A stretch of DNA of 64,000 nucleotides, taken from assembly GCF_001544555.2 (NCBI RefSeq), contig NZ_FCOK02000038.1, forward strand, positions 20,208 through 84,207, in the 5' to 3' direction. Numbering within the stretch: the stretch's first letter is position 1; each line of letters begins with the position of its first letter. Positions 43,401-51,623 of this stretch are shown one piece after another. Made by a program: the position numbers and the translations under genes. Under the pieces are notes generated by a model that was given only the letters and a program-made list of their open reading frames with translations, did not search any database and was not told the origin of the DNA. The DNA is from Caballeronia udeis. GTDB lineage: Bacteria; Pseudomonadota; Gammaproteobacteria; Burkholderiales; Burkholderiaceae.

Positions 43401-43766
43401 CTACTTGTCGGGCGCGCCGGCGAGAATCCACGCGATGACGGTATGCAGGTCGGCGTCGCTGATATTAGGGTTAGGTGGCATGGGGACTTCACCCCAGACG
43501 AAGGCTCCGCCATTGCGGACTTTGGTGAAGAGCTTGTCCGGCGCGCTGGCGTCCCCGTGGTACTTCTTCGCAATCTCGCGATACGCCGGCCCGACAACCT
43601 GCGAGTCCACGGCATGACAGGAGAGGCAATTGTTCTTCTGCACGATCGACAAGGCGGCCGCCGCGTCCGGCGCCTTCTGTGCCACCGCCGCCGGCAGCAC
43701 GCACGCCGCTAACAGTGCGCCGCAAGACCATGCCGCCCATCTACGTCCGGTCATCGGTTTTATCAT
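43401..43766 (-). CDS. Cytochrome c (class I, mono-heme)
   Basis: The 121-residue protein has a signal peptide (cleavage after AVA near residue 29), heme site CLSCH near 47, VGPAYREIAKKY and a methionine ligand in VPMPPNP near 96. It is of the c551/c552 type. Its position two genes downstream of the GMC dehydrogenase suggests it takes electrons from that enzyme in the periplasm. It starts three bases after the ribbon-helix-helix gene. Confidence 0.88.
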   Translation of the reverse strand: MIKPMTGRRWAAWSCGALLAACVLPAAVAQKAPDAAAALSIVQKNNCLSCHAVDSQVVGPAYREIAKKYHGDASAPDKLFTKVRNGGAFVWGEVPMPPNPNISDADLHTVIAWILAGAPDK

Positions 43767-43769
43767 GGG

Positions 43770-44093
43770 TCAGCCCGCCACCTTGTCAGTCGCCGTCGCT
43801 GCCACGTGGTTGCGAAAATCCATCGATGCATTCGCCCTCAGCCCTTGATATCGAAGACAGGTGACGCGCAGGAACGACGCAAAATTCGTCGTTTCGCCCA
43901 GATGCTGCGTGACCTCCTCATGCAACTTGGCGATGAGCTGGTTGGTCGTCATGTCGTTGTCCGCGGCGAGTTCGGATAACGTCTGCCAGAAGAGGTTTTC
44001 CAGCCGGATGGTTGTCGTCACGCCGCTGATACGCACCGAGCGCGCGCGGCATTCATAGAGAATTGGATCGGTTTGAGCGTAGATCCTGCACAT
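43770..44093 (-). CDS. Ribbon-helix-helix domain protein
   Basis: The 107-residue protein contains a ribbon-helix-helix (RHH_4) unit: SVRISGVTTTIRLENLFWQTLSELAADNDMTTNQLIAKLHEEV, i.e. an antiparallel strand (TTTIRLE) followed by two helices. Such domains usually bind DNA as dimers, but RHH_4 proteins also occur as accessory genes beside dehydrogenases. It is encoded between the GMC dehydrogenase and cytochrome c genes; a perfect 10-bp stem lies just upstream of its start. It has a good GAGGAG ribosome-binding site. Confidence 0.82.
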   Translation of the reverse strand: MCRIYAQTDPILYECRARSVRISGVTTTIRLENLFWQTLSELAADNDMTTNQLIAKLHEEVTQHLGETTNFASFLRVTCLRYQGLRANASMDFRNHVAATATDKVAG

Positions 44094-44115
44094 GGACAGC
44101 TCCTCACAATGAAGA

Positions 44116-44139
44116 AGGAACCGCCGGGCGGCGGTTCCT
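44116..44139 (-). terminator. Perfect 10-bp stem-loop between GMC and RHH genes
   Basis: AGGAACCGCC (44116-44125) pairs with GGCGGTTCCT (44130-44139) around GGGC. On the minus strand it follows the GMC stop and precedes the RHH start, with only a weak T-rich tail, so it may be an attenuator or an mRNA-stabilising hairpin that sets differential expression, more than a full stop. Confidence 0.5.
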
Positions 44140-44159
44140 GAGGCTCCTTTCGCAAGCCC

Positions 44160-45728
44160 CTATATGCTACGGCGTTTCATCTGATCCGCAATGTAATCCG
44201 ATTGCCGGATCGCCAGCGTCACGATCGTCAGCGTCGGATTCTCCGCGGCGCTGGTCGTGAACTGACTGCCGTCCGAGATGAACAGGTTCGGCACGTCGAA
44301 GGTCTGGCCGTGCTTGTTGCAGACACCGTCACTGGATTTCGCGCTCATCCGGCAAGTGCCGAGGTTGTGCGTGGACGGGTAGGGCGGCGTGCGCAGCGTC
44401 TTTACCGCCCCGGCTGCCACATAGATGGCCTCGCCTTGCTTGAACGCATGATCGCGCATGGCGGTGTCATTTGGATGATCGTCGTAGTGAACGTTCGCTA
44501 CCGGCAATCCGACCTGATCCTTCACGTCGTGATTCAGCGTGACGCGATTGGTCGCGCGCGGCATGTCCTCGCCGACGATCCACATGCCGGCGGTATTTGT
44601 GTAGTTATCCATATAGTAGGTAAAATCCGATCCCCATGCGCCCGGATTGAAGAACGCGGCGGCGAATGGCAAGCCGAGCGAGATGGTTTCCATTTCATAG
44701 CCGCCCGCAAAACCGCGTTTCGGATTGAATTCAGCTTCGTCCGTGACAATCCCGGCCATCACCGTGCCACGATAAAAATGCACCGGTTCCTTGAACACGC
44801 CGAACACCGAGCCCGTGGTATGCCGCATGTAATTGCGGCCCACCTGGCCTGAGCTGTTCGCAAGGCCATCCGGGTGTTTCGAGGATTCGGAGAGCAGTAA
44901 AAGCCGCGGCGTTTCTATCGAGTTTCCCGCGACGCAAACCACGCGTGCACGCTGACGCTGCTGCTTGCCGTCGGCATCCATGTAGACCACGCTGCTCGCT
45001 TTGCCGGCCGCGTTCGTCTCGATGCGCATCACATGCGATTCCGGCCGTAAATCGAGCTTGCCCGTGGCTTCGGCCGCGGGAATCTCGGTATAGAGCGTGG
45101 ACCATTTCGCGCCCGACTTGCAGCCCTGGAAGCAGAAGCCGAGCTGCATGCAGCGGCCGCGTCCGGCGCGCGGGCGGCTGTTGATCGCCATGTGGCCGGT
45201 GCTGCAGTTCTTGTAGCCGACCTTTGTCGCGCCGTCGTACAGGATCTTGAAGTTGTTGTTGCCCGGCAGACCGGGAATGCTGTTCGTGCGCGTGACGCCC
45301 ATCTTGTCTTCGGCGCGTGCGTAGTAGGGTTCGAGATCGGTGAGCGTGATCGGCCAGTCGAGCAGGTTCGCCTGGTCGATGGAACCGTAGGTCGTGCGCG
45401 CCTTGAACTCATGCTCACGAAACCGCAGCGACGCGCCGGCCCAGTGCGTGGTCGTCCCGCCCACAGTCTTGCAGATCCACGCCGGCAGTTCCGGGAAGTC
45501 CTTGGCGACGCGCCAGTTTCCGGACGTGGTGCGTTTGTCGGTCCAGGCGAGTTGCCCGAAGGACTTCCATTCGTCGTTGATGAAGGTGGCTGACGACTGG
45601 CGCTTGCCCGCCTCCAGCACGACCACTTTCACGCCTTTCTGACATAACTCGTTCGCCAGCGTCCCGCCGCCCGCGCCCGAACCGACGATCACGACAACGG
45701 AGTCATCGTTGTAGTCGAATTTAGCCAT
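44160..45728 (-). CDS. GMC-family FAD-dependent dehydrogenase, large subunit
   Basis: The 522-residue flavoprotein has the Rossmann motif VVIVGSGAGGGTLANEL (~residue 12) and VGGTTTHWAG (~90). The Cys-containing loop GFCFQGCKSGAKWSTL and the C-terminal catalytic block THNLGTCRM...SDGSQFTTSAAENPTLT follow, with the active-site His in the family position. It is of the gluconate 2-dehydrogenase/sorbitol dehydrogenase type that passes electrons to cytochromes. The small subunit precedes it and a cytochrome c follows. It lacks its own signal peptide and probably rides out with the Tat-exported partner. Confidence 0.92.
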   Translation of the reverse strand: MAKFDYNDDSVVVIVGSGAGGGTLANELCQKGVKVVVLEAGKRQSSATFINDEWKSFGQLAWTDKRTTSGNWRVAKDFPELPAWICKTVGGTTTHWAGASLRFREHEFKARTTYGSIDQANLLDWPITLTDLEPYYARAEDKMGVTRTNSIPGLPGNNNFKILYDGATKVGYKNCSTGHMAINSRPRAGRGRCMQLGFCFQGCKSGAKWSTLYTEIPAAEATGKLDLRPESHVMRIETNAAGKASSVVYMDADGKQQRQRARVVCVAGNSIETPRLLLLSESSKHPDGLANSSGQVGRNYMRHTTGSVFGVFKEPVHFYRGTVMAGIVTDEAEFNPKRGFAGGYEMETISLGLPFAAAFFNPGAWGSDFTYYMDNYTNTAGMWIVGEDMPRATNRVTLNHDVKDQVGLPVANVHYDDHPNDTAMRDHAFKQGEAIYVAAGAVKTLRTPPYPSTHNLGTCRMSAKSSDGVCNKHGQTFDVPNLFISDGSQFTTSAAENPTLTIVTLAIRQSDYIADQMKRRSI

Positions 45729-45773
45729 GCTTGCCTCCTCGGCAGTATCAGATGTGTGCCTATATCCCGGCTA

Positions 45774-46406
45774 TCAGGCAACCGGCGGACTTGCGTCGGC
45801 GGGCGGATTGGGCAACCAGGTCAGGTCGTTGAAGCCGCGATACACGTAGCCGCCCTTGCTGAACGCTTCACCTTCGTAGCCGAAATGGGCAAACGCCAAC
45901 TCGTTGTTGTAGAGCGAGGTGATGCACTGGCCGCGCACGAGCTGGACGAACGGATCGTTCTGGTTCGCTTCGACAATGGCGGTTCGCTGCGCGTCCGAGA
46001 GGCTTGCTGTGTCGTTCCATTTGCCGGACGCCGCGTCGTTCAGCTTGGCCACGCCGGTCTTGATGACGTCGACGGTCTTCGGATCCGTGGCTTTTGCATC
46101 CACGTCCTTGGCCGCGAGTGCGTAGACCGCGTCCGGCAGTGTCTTGTGCGGATAGAGCGTGCGCGCGAGCACCATGATGGCGTCGGCCTGGTTCTGATCG
46201 ATATGGCTGAGTTCAACCGCCCAGGCGCGGCTTGGCGCAAGCAGGGCGATCGGGGTGCCGGCCACCAGCAAACCTGACAGCACCACGGAACCTTGGAGGA
46301 AGCGCCTGCGGCTCACGCGCGCAGACGATACAGCGGGAATCGCATCGCCCGTCGATTCAGTGAAGGTCTCGGCGGCGACTACGGCAATGGGGATTGCCTT
46401 GGGCAT
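45774..46406 (-). CDS. Tat-exported small subunit of the GMC dehydrogenase (gluconate 2-DH subunit 3 type)
   Basis: The 210-residue protein carries a twin-arginine signal SRRRFLQGSVVLSGLLVAG (residues ~31-49) behind an unusually long ~30-residue N-tail. The mature part (DQNQADAIMVLARTLYPHKTLPDAVYALAAKDVD) is the subunit-3 fold. These subunits carry the cofactor-loaded large subunit across the membrane and chaperone it. It precedes the GMC gene by 45 bases with a strong AGGAG site. Confidence 0.9.
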   Translation of the reverse strand: MPKAIPIAVVAAETFTESTGDAIPAVSSARVSRRRFLQGSVVLSGLLVAGTPIALLAPSRAWAVELSHIDQNQADAIMVLARTLYPHKTLPDAVYALAAKDVDAKATDPKTVDVIKTGVAKLNDAASGKWNDTASLSDAQRTAIVEANQNDPFVQLVRGQCITSLYNNELAFAHFGYEGEAFSKGGYVYRGFNDLTWLPNPPADASPPVA

Positions 46407-46447
46407 GATTTGTCTCCTTTTATATTGTGCACAGCGCCAACGTCAGT

Positions 46448-46843
46448 TCATATGTAGTGGCCCTCCCTGGACAGCACCTCGATCTTGTAGCCATCGGGAT
46501 CAGTGATGAAGAAAAAACGCGCGGCGATGGCGCCGTCGTGGGTTAGCGATTTCAGGTCGCCGGGTTGCATGCCCTGGTTGAGGAGACGGTCGCGGAATGC
46601 TTCGATGCCATCGACGGCGAATGCCACGTGGCCGTAGCCCGTGCCATGCGTGTAGGGGGTGGTCGTGCCTTTGTTCAACGTGAGTTCGATCTCGGCGCCG
46701 CTCTCGGGATCGCGGAGATAAACGAGCGTGAACGTATCGAAGTCAAGGCGATGCGACTCGCGCATGCCGAACACGTCGCGATAGAACGCGATAGACGGAT
46801 CCAGCGCCTGAACGCGGATCATCAGGTGGAGGAATTTGATCAT
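46448..46843 (-). CDS. gloA: Glyoxalase I (lactoylglutathione lyase)
   Basis: The 131-residue protein has both VOC half-modules: FLHLMIRVQALDPSIAFYRDVFGM and GYGHVAFAVDGIEAFRDRLL. Metal-ligand candidates are His6, Glu in AEIELTLN (~53), His in GHVAF (~72) and Glu in YKIEVLSRE near the C-terminus. It isomerises the methylglyoxal-glutathione hemithioacetal to lactoylglutathione. It ends 42 bases before the dehydrogenase operon upstream on the same strand and may be its first gene. Confidence 0.9.
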   Translation of the reverse strand: MIKFLHLMIRVQALDPSIAFYRDVFGMRESHRLDFDTFTLVYLRDPESGAEIELTLNKGTTTPYTHGTGYGHVAFAVDGIEAFRDRLLNQGMQPGDLKSLTHDGAIAARFFFITDPDGYKIEVLSREGHYI

Positions 46844-47484
46844 GCCGGGACTCGTGTCATAGCGTCGCTTCAGTATGCAACGTTGACAGAAAAGAGGGTA
46901 ATAGCGGGTTATTACTGCGGGGGAGTTTGCTCGGGTGAAACACCTAGGGCGGTGGTTTTTCGCTCGCGCCGGTGGACGGAGTTGGGGCTTTTGGCGGGCT
47001 GGGGTTGGTGGTTGGGGTTGAGGCCTGGTTGCCAGGTTCCGGGGTTAGCGGTTTGAGTCAGTGCCGGGTTGCCAGGTTCTAGCGTTAGCGGTCGGGGTCA
47101 ATGCCGGGTTGCTGCTTTCGGCCTTAGCGGTCTGCGTGAGTCGGATTTTCTCTTTATCACTATTAGCCACTGCGCGTGGCAGCGCGTCATTTCTTGGTCC
47201 TTAGCGACAAAGAAACGAAGCAAAGAAAACGCTTTCAAAACGCGGGCTCGTAAGTGTCCACAGCGTGCAGTTTTTATACATGGGTACCCCAAAAGCACGG
47301 TGCTCGCCAGAGCGAAGGATGTGTGAAACCCTCCTTCTCCGAACACGGATACCCACACGCTTCGCCACCAGTGATTGAACCTTTCCAAGGGACACCCCGC
47401 GCTATCCGCGGAAAACCACCCTTCATGAACGAACATCTGAACGTAACAAGCCCTTTGGGCCCGCCGGCCACGTTCGCTTTATCG
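46844..47484. other. Repetitive intergenic region
   Basis: The first part holds a G/T-rich stretch and a threefold 40-bp tandem repeat (47024-47143). The second part (about 47180-47480) has sequence such as GACAAAGAAACGAAGCAAAG that resembles multicopy intergenic sequence common in Burkholderiaceae. Short open frames there are not convincing genes. Confidence 0.5.
47024..47143. repeat. Tandem repeat, 3 x 40 bp
   Basis: Units start at 47024, 47064 and 47104. Each begins C-C-(T/G)-GGTTGC and contains TTAGCGGT near position 22. The first two units are the closest; the third is diverged in the middle. The period is exactly 40 bases. Confidence 0.75.
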
Positions 47485-48402
47485 TCAAGCCTTCCTCGGT
47501 TTCACGCTTGACGTCGACCACGTGGCAAGCGCCACTCCTGCCACCGCAAACACCATCGCACCCCATGCCAGCGGCGGCATGACTTCATTCAACAACATGC
47601 ACGAAAGCACCGCCGCAACCGGCGGGATAAAGAAGAACAACGACGCAATCTTCGACGCCTGCCCCGCACGAACCAACGCAAGCAACAACGTAATCGCAAT
47701 CAGCGAGTTGCCAATCACGAGGTAACCCAGCGCAGCGATAAACGTCCCGGTCCATTGCACATGAACGTCTTCCAATAACAACGCCAGCGGCGCACAGAAC
47801 ACCAGGCCAACCGAGTACTGGATCAGGTTCGCCGTCACCGGATGCTGCCCAACGCCGAACCGTTTTTCATAAAGCAACGCAGCCGTCATTCCAATCAACG
47901 CGACAATCGAGAACAGCAGTCCCGACATCGAATGCACCGATAAACTCGATCGGGCAACAATGACACCCGTTGCCCCGATTAACCCAAGCCCCAACCCGAG
48001 CCATTGCCGCGCACCCACGCGCGCACCCACGAGCCGAGGCGCCAACGCGGCCACCAGCACCGGCTGCAGCGACACAATCACCGCCACCACACCCGCCGAA
48101 GCCCCCGCCTTGAACGCAAGGTAACTCATGCCGAAGTAGATAACCTGCACAAGGAACCCCACCACGCACGCATGCATCCAGTCAGCACGGCTTTTCGGCA
48201 GGGCAGGCCGGGTAATGAGGAAGAGCGGGATAAGCAGGCAAATCGAACATCCGTAACGCAACGCCAACAGGGTCAGCGGCGGCGCGTATCCGACAGCGAT
48301 CTTCGCTACCGAAAAACCCCCGGACCACAGCAGCACAAAAGCCATCTTGGCAGCGAAAGTCTTAAGGCTCGCATGTTGCGTTGAAGCATTGGCTTGCAGC
48401 AT
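47485..48402 (-). CDS. EamA/DMT-superfamily exporter
   Basis: The protein has 305 residues with ten hydrophobic segments in two EamA repeats. The first begins KMAFVLLWSGGFSVAKIAVGYAPPLTLLALRYG and the second NLIQYSVGLVFCAPLALLL. Members export amino acids, nucleotides and drugs (RhaT/YdcZ relatives). The protein lacks adjacent genes that would name the substrate: a repetitive gap lies downstream and a stand-alone SH3 protein upstream. Confidence 0.9.
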   Translation of the reverse strand: MLQANASTQHASLKTFAAKMAFVLLWSGGFSVAKIAVGYAPPLTLLALRYGCSICLLIPLFLITRPALPKSRADWMHACVVGFLVQVIYFGMSYLAFKAGASAGVVAVIVSLQPVLVAALAPRLVGARVGARQWLGLGLGLIGATGVIVARSSLSVHSMSGLLFSIVALIGMTAALLYEKRFGVGQHPVTANLIQYSVGLVFCAPLALLLEDVHVQWTGTFIAALGYLVIGNSLIAITLLLALVRAGQASKIASLFFFIPPVAAVLSCMLLNEVMPPLAWGAMVFAVAGVALATWSTSSVKPRKA

Positions 48403-48594
48403 TGTTCCTGGCTCAAGTGTTCTGCGATCCCGCGTTGCACGGGCAGCTTTTTTATCGATGCTTCAGGCGCCCGTGGAAGCAGGCGCCTGATCGGAAAGAT
48501 GACTTTTCAAAACGGATGATGCGAGCGCATGCGGCGCGAAACCCGTCATGTTTCCGCCGTCGCCTGCAGCGGCGCCGCAGGCGAGAGACCGCAG

Positions 48595-49335
48595 CTAGCC
48601 GTGCGGCTGCTGGTTGTTCCCACCGCCATGGCCGCCTTGGTTGCCCCCACCGCCATGGCCGCCTTGGCCACCCCCACCGTGGCCACCGCCACCGCCATTG
48701 CCACCTCCGCCGCCACGATTGGGCGGTGGTCCCGGAGGGCGCCCACCGCCGCCGGATTGGCCCGGAGGACGACCACCCGCCCCTTGCCCCGGTGGCGGTC
48801 CTCCCGGTCGACCGCCCGCGCCATGACCCGGTGGTGGTCCGGGAGGACGCCCGCCGCCGCCGTGAACAGGCTGCGGTCCCGGCGGGGGACGTCCGCCATG
48901 ACCGGGCGGACGGCCGGGTCCGGGCGGCGGACGATTCGCCCAATGCGATTGCTGGTTGTACCAAGGGCGGCCACGGTAATAACTACCCCAGTACGCACCG
49001 ATTGAAAACGTCACGATAGGCAAGCCGATCGTCGGTCCGTAAGTCAGGATGGGTACATTGCCACCCTGATACGGATAGCTGAGACGCCCCGCGTAAACCC
49101 AGCCGCGCAAGTTGGGCACCACCACGTCGCACCATGAATAGCCACTGATGCAACCCATGACGGTGACCGGTACGCCGCCCGGCAATTGAGTCACGATCGG
49201 GTAGTCGCCCGCGGGCCCAGCGCGCATGTTGACCGGGCTATTCGTGTACGCCTGCTGCTGCGCGAACGTCACGCCCGGCAACGCCAGCAACCCCGCAAAT
49301 CCAATACAACCCCATTGAAGCAATTGTTTTCGCAT
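48595..49335 (-). CDS. Secreted SH3-domain protein with Gly/Pro-rich repeat tail
   Basis: The 246-residue protein has a signal peptide (cleavage after TFA, ~25) and one bacterial SH3 domain (residues ~30-95, YTNSPVNMRAGPAGDYPIVTQLPGGVPVTVMGCISGYSWCDV). Two cysteines in the domain probably form a disulfide. The last ~110 residues are low-complexity, first PPG/GRPP-rich, then GGGG/GGHGGG, and likely unstructured or wall-associated. The repeats make the gene prone to length change. It may anchor in or probe peptidoglycan. Confidence 0.85.
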   Translation of the reverse strand: MRKQLLQWGCIGFAGLLALPGVTFAQQQAYTNSPVNMRAGPAGDYPIVTQLPGGVPVTVMGCISGYSWCDVVVPNLRGWVYAGRLSYPYQGGNVPILTYGPTIGLPIVTFSIGAYWGSYYRGRPWYNQQSHWANRPPPGPGRPPGHGGRPPPGPQPVHGGGGRPPGPPPGHGAGGRPGGPPPGQGAGGRPPGQSGGGGRPPGPPPNRGGGGGNGGGGGHGGGGQGGHGGGGNQGGHGGGNNQQPHG

Positions 49336-49596
49336 ATGGCCTCTTATCGTGAGAGCGCAGCGCCCGGTCCTTATTGGCGACCGTCCCCGTCATAGCGTCA
49401 TCGACCCCGAAACCCGGCGGCCGAACGCATTAAGCAAGTATGGAGTTAGCTCTCCATGGAGTCTATGCCGGTGAAACCCGGCGGAACAGGAAATTTGGAT
49501 AAACTTGAATCCGCCTCCGGTGATGCGCTGCGCCCAGGGTTCGCCCAACCGCAGCCACCACTGCCGTAGGAATCGCGCCGCAGGCACGGGACTACG

Positions 49597-49782
49597 ATGA
49601 CACCTGACACGACCATTACGCGGATTGCCGCGCTACCGCCCGAGTTGGAAGCGCTTGAGGCTTTGGCCGCGTCCGAAGGCTTCAACTTCATGACACGGTT
49701 ACTTGCCGAATGGCGGAGTTTTTCCCAAATAGACGATGACTCGGCCACGCACGCGAAGCCGCTCACGGAGACCGCTCACTGA
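49597..49782 (+). pseudogene. Truncated GNAT acetyltransferase remnant
   Basis: The first ~45 residues (ITRIAALPPELEALEALAASEGFNFMTRLLAEWRS) match the N-terminal helix region of a family of GNAT acetyltransferases that continues with a NRF...PGE/LF and G(L)NRDPY segment. Here the frame instead ends after a short unrelated tail. The acetyl-CoA-binding core is missing, so it is a fragment. It lies about 95 bases before an intact GNAT gene from a different branch. Confidence 0.55.
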
Positions 49783-49877
49783 GACCGCTCCCAGTACGAT
49801 GTACAGGTAGAAAGAAACGCGTCGCAGCCTGAACGGCGCTTTCGCTATCGGGCAACCCCCTCGACAAGGAACTCTGC

Positions 49878-50426
49878 ATGCTTGTTGGAATACGCGAGGC
49901 AACGGTCGGAGACGCGCAAGCCATCGCCACGATCCACGTGGACTCATGGCAGGCGGCGTATCGGGGAATGCTGCCCGACGCCTACCTGGCGAATCTGACC
50001 GTGGCGCAGCGTAGCGAGGCATGGCGCAAGTCGATCATCGCGGGAAGGCCCCGGGTCCTGGTCGCTCATACCGATATTCATTCCGCTACCCCTTCCGATG
50101 CCACCGAAACGATTCTCGGCTGGGTCGCATTCGGCGACTCGCGGGACGGCGACAAGGATCATCGCTGGGGGGAAGTGGAGACGCTTTACATCGCCCCGTG
50201 GTGTTGGCGCAAGGGCATTGGCAGGATATTGATCGACGCCGCGCGCCACGCGTTGCGGTCCGCCGGGTATACGGACGTCGCGCTTTGGGTCCTGCTGGAC
50301 AACCGTCGCGCACGGGCCTTTTACAAACGCAGTGGTTTTGTCTGCGATAACTCGAGCAGGGGTGTTCAACTCGGCGGCAAGTGGTTGACCGAACTGCGAT
50401 ACTGTTGCCCGCTTGGGCAGACCTGA
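49878..50426 (+). CDS. GNAT-family N-acetyltransferase
   Basis: The 182-residue protein has the full GNAT fold: VGIREATVGDAQAIATIHVDSWQAAYRGMLP at the start, VETLYIAPWCWRKGIGRILIDAA with the Q/RxxGxG/A pyrophosphate loop (~residues 115-125), and LWVLLDNRRARAFYKRSGF. It transfers acetyl from acetyl-CoA to an amine; the DSWQAAYRG type is close to uncharacterised environmental acetyltransferases. The TfoX-like gene lies 30 bases further on the same strand. Confidence 0.9.
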   Translation: MLVGIREATVGDAQAIATIHVDSWQAAYRGMLPDAYLANLTVAQRSEAWRKSIIAGRPRVLVAHTDIHSATPSDATETILGWVAFGDSRDGDKDHRWGEVETLYIAPWCWRKGIGRILIDAARHALRSAGYTDVALWVLLDNRRARAFYKRSGFVCDNSSRGVQLGGKWLTELRYCCPLGQT

Positions 50427-50456
50427 ACGACCGCTTCATCCACACAGGAAAACAGC

Positions 50457-50786
50457 GTGGCACGCGACAAAGGCCTGGAAGAAGTATTAGCCGACGAACT
50501 GAGGAGCGAGCCGGGAATCACGGAAAAGGCGATGTTCGGCGGATGGGCATGGCTGAAGAACGGCAACCTCCTGTGCGGCGCCCGCGACGACGGCATGCTG
50601 GTGCGCCTCGGCAAGGACCGGGATGCCTGGGCACTGAAAATACCCGGCATTGTTCCGATGATCTCGCGTGGCCGGCGCATGAACGGCTGGGTATGGGCCG
50701 CTTCGGAAGCCTATGGTAACGACGTGCTACGCCGCAAGCTGATGGACGCCGCGCTTGAATTCACCCGGTCTTTGCCGGGCAAATAG
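50457..50786 (+). CDS. TfoX/Sxy N-terminal-domain protein
   Basis: The GTG start at 50457 follows AGGAAAA. The 109-residue protein has the fold signature ITEKAMFGGWAWLKNGNLLCGARDDGMLVRLGKD. Only the N-terminal domain of competence regulator Sxy is present, as in many Burkholderia proteins. Full-length Sxy co-activates competence genes with CRP; stand-alone N-terminal proteins have no established role. It is likely co-transcribed with the GNAT gene. Confidence 0.87.
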   Translation: MARDKGLEEVLADELRSEPGITEKAMFGGWAWLKNGNLLCGARDDGMLVRLGKDRDAWALKIPGIVPMISRGRRMNGWVWAASEAYGNDVLRRKLMDAALEFTRSLPGK

Positions 50787-50835
50787 TCGGGCAAACAATT
50801 TGACGCTACAAAGCCCGAGGGGAAGTCATACAATC

Positions 50836-50854
50836 CTGTGCATGTATTACACAG
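50836..50854 (+). promoter_or_regulatory. Inverted repeat upstream of the GntR/UTRA gene
   Basis: CTGTG-N9-CACAG lies 11 bases before the regulator start. GntR/HutC proteins often repress themselves from such a site. Confidence 0.4.
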
Positions 50855-50864
50855 AAGATCACGC

Positions 50865-51587
50865 ATGCAAGCCGACAACCGACTTCCTCGATATCAACGC
50901 CTGCGCGACGAGCTCGCGTCGAAAATAGCAGAGCGCCGCTGGCAACCCGGCGACGCCATTCCCACGGAACAGGAACTTGCCCAGAGCTTCGATCTCGCGG
51001 TAGGGACTGTGCGCAAGGCGATCGACCTGCTGGTTGCCGAAGGGCTGCTCGAACGCTACCAGGGTCGCGGCACGTTCGTCCGGCGCGCGAGCTTCGACGG
51101 TTCGCTGTTCCGGTTCTTCCGCTTCCAGAGCAAGTCCGGCGAGAGGCGAATTCCCAAAAGCCAGATTCTAAAGCGCAGCGTGGTGGAGGCGCCGGCCGCC
51201 GTCGCGGCCACGCTGCAGATTGCGCCCGGCGCCAACGTGATCCAGATGGCGCGGCTGCGACTCATCGAGGACGCGCCTGTGCTGACCGAAGACATCTGGC
51301 TGCCGCTCGACCGGTTCGCGGCGTTCGCCGACCTGCCGCTCGACACTATCGGCGACCTGCTTTATCCGGTGTACGAAGCAAAATGCAATCAGGTGGTAGC
51401 GTCGGCGACGGAAACCCTGACGGTCGAAGCCGCGAGCGTGAAGCACGCGAAATTGCTTGGCATCGAGAAGGGAACGCCAATCGTGGTGATCGAGCGGCTG
51501 GCCTATGGGTATGACCGCCATCCGCTCGAATGGCGTCGTTCGCGCGGACCCGCGAGCCAGTTCCTGTATCAATCGGAGATCCGCTGA
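50865..51587 (+). CDS. GntR/HutC-family regulator with UTRA domain
   Basis: The ATG at 50865 gives 240 residues. The winged helix (RLRDELASKIAERRWQPGDAIPTEQELAQSFDLAVGTVRKAIDLLVAEGLLERYQGRGTFV) is followed by a UTRA ligand-binding domain (LRLIEDAPVLTEDIWLPLDRFAAF...; ETLTVEAASVKHAKLLGIEKGTPIVVIERLAYGYD). HutC-type proteins sense acids, sugars or histidine metabolites. It is convergent with the chemoreceptor gene. The amidohydrolase/MFS operon further along might be its target, but the shared site there is unlike the one before this gene. Confidence 0.9.
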   Translation: MQADNRLPRYQRLRDELASKIAERRWQPGDAIPTEQELAQSFDLAVGTVRKAIDLLVAEGLLERYQGRGTFVRRASFDGSLFRFFRFQSKSGERRIPKSQILKRSVVEAPAAVAATLQIAPGANVIQMARLRLIEDAPVLTEDIWLPLDRFAAFADLPLDTIGDLLYPVYEAKCNQVVASATETLTVEAASVKHAKLLGIEKGTPIVVIERLAYGYDRHPLEWRRSRGPASQFLYQSEIR

Positions 51588-51623
51588 GGCACGCGCGAAG
51601 AAGCGCGCTCAGGCCTTCCGCGC

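Noticed and set aside
46844..47484. CRISPR array
   Set aside because: The repeats are three contiguous 40-bp units with no spacers.
48614..48826. Proline-rich plus-strand frame (70 aa)
   Set aside because: It is the reverse of the Gly-rich tail of the SH3 protein on the other strand.
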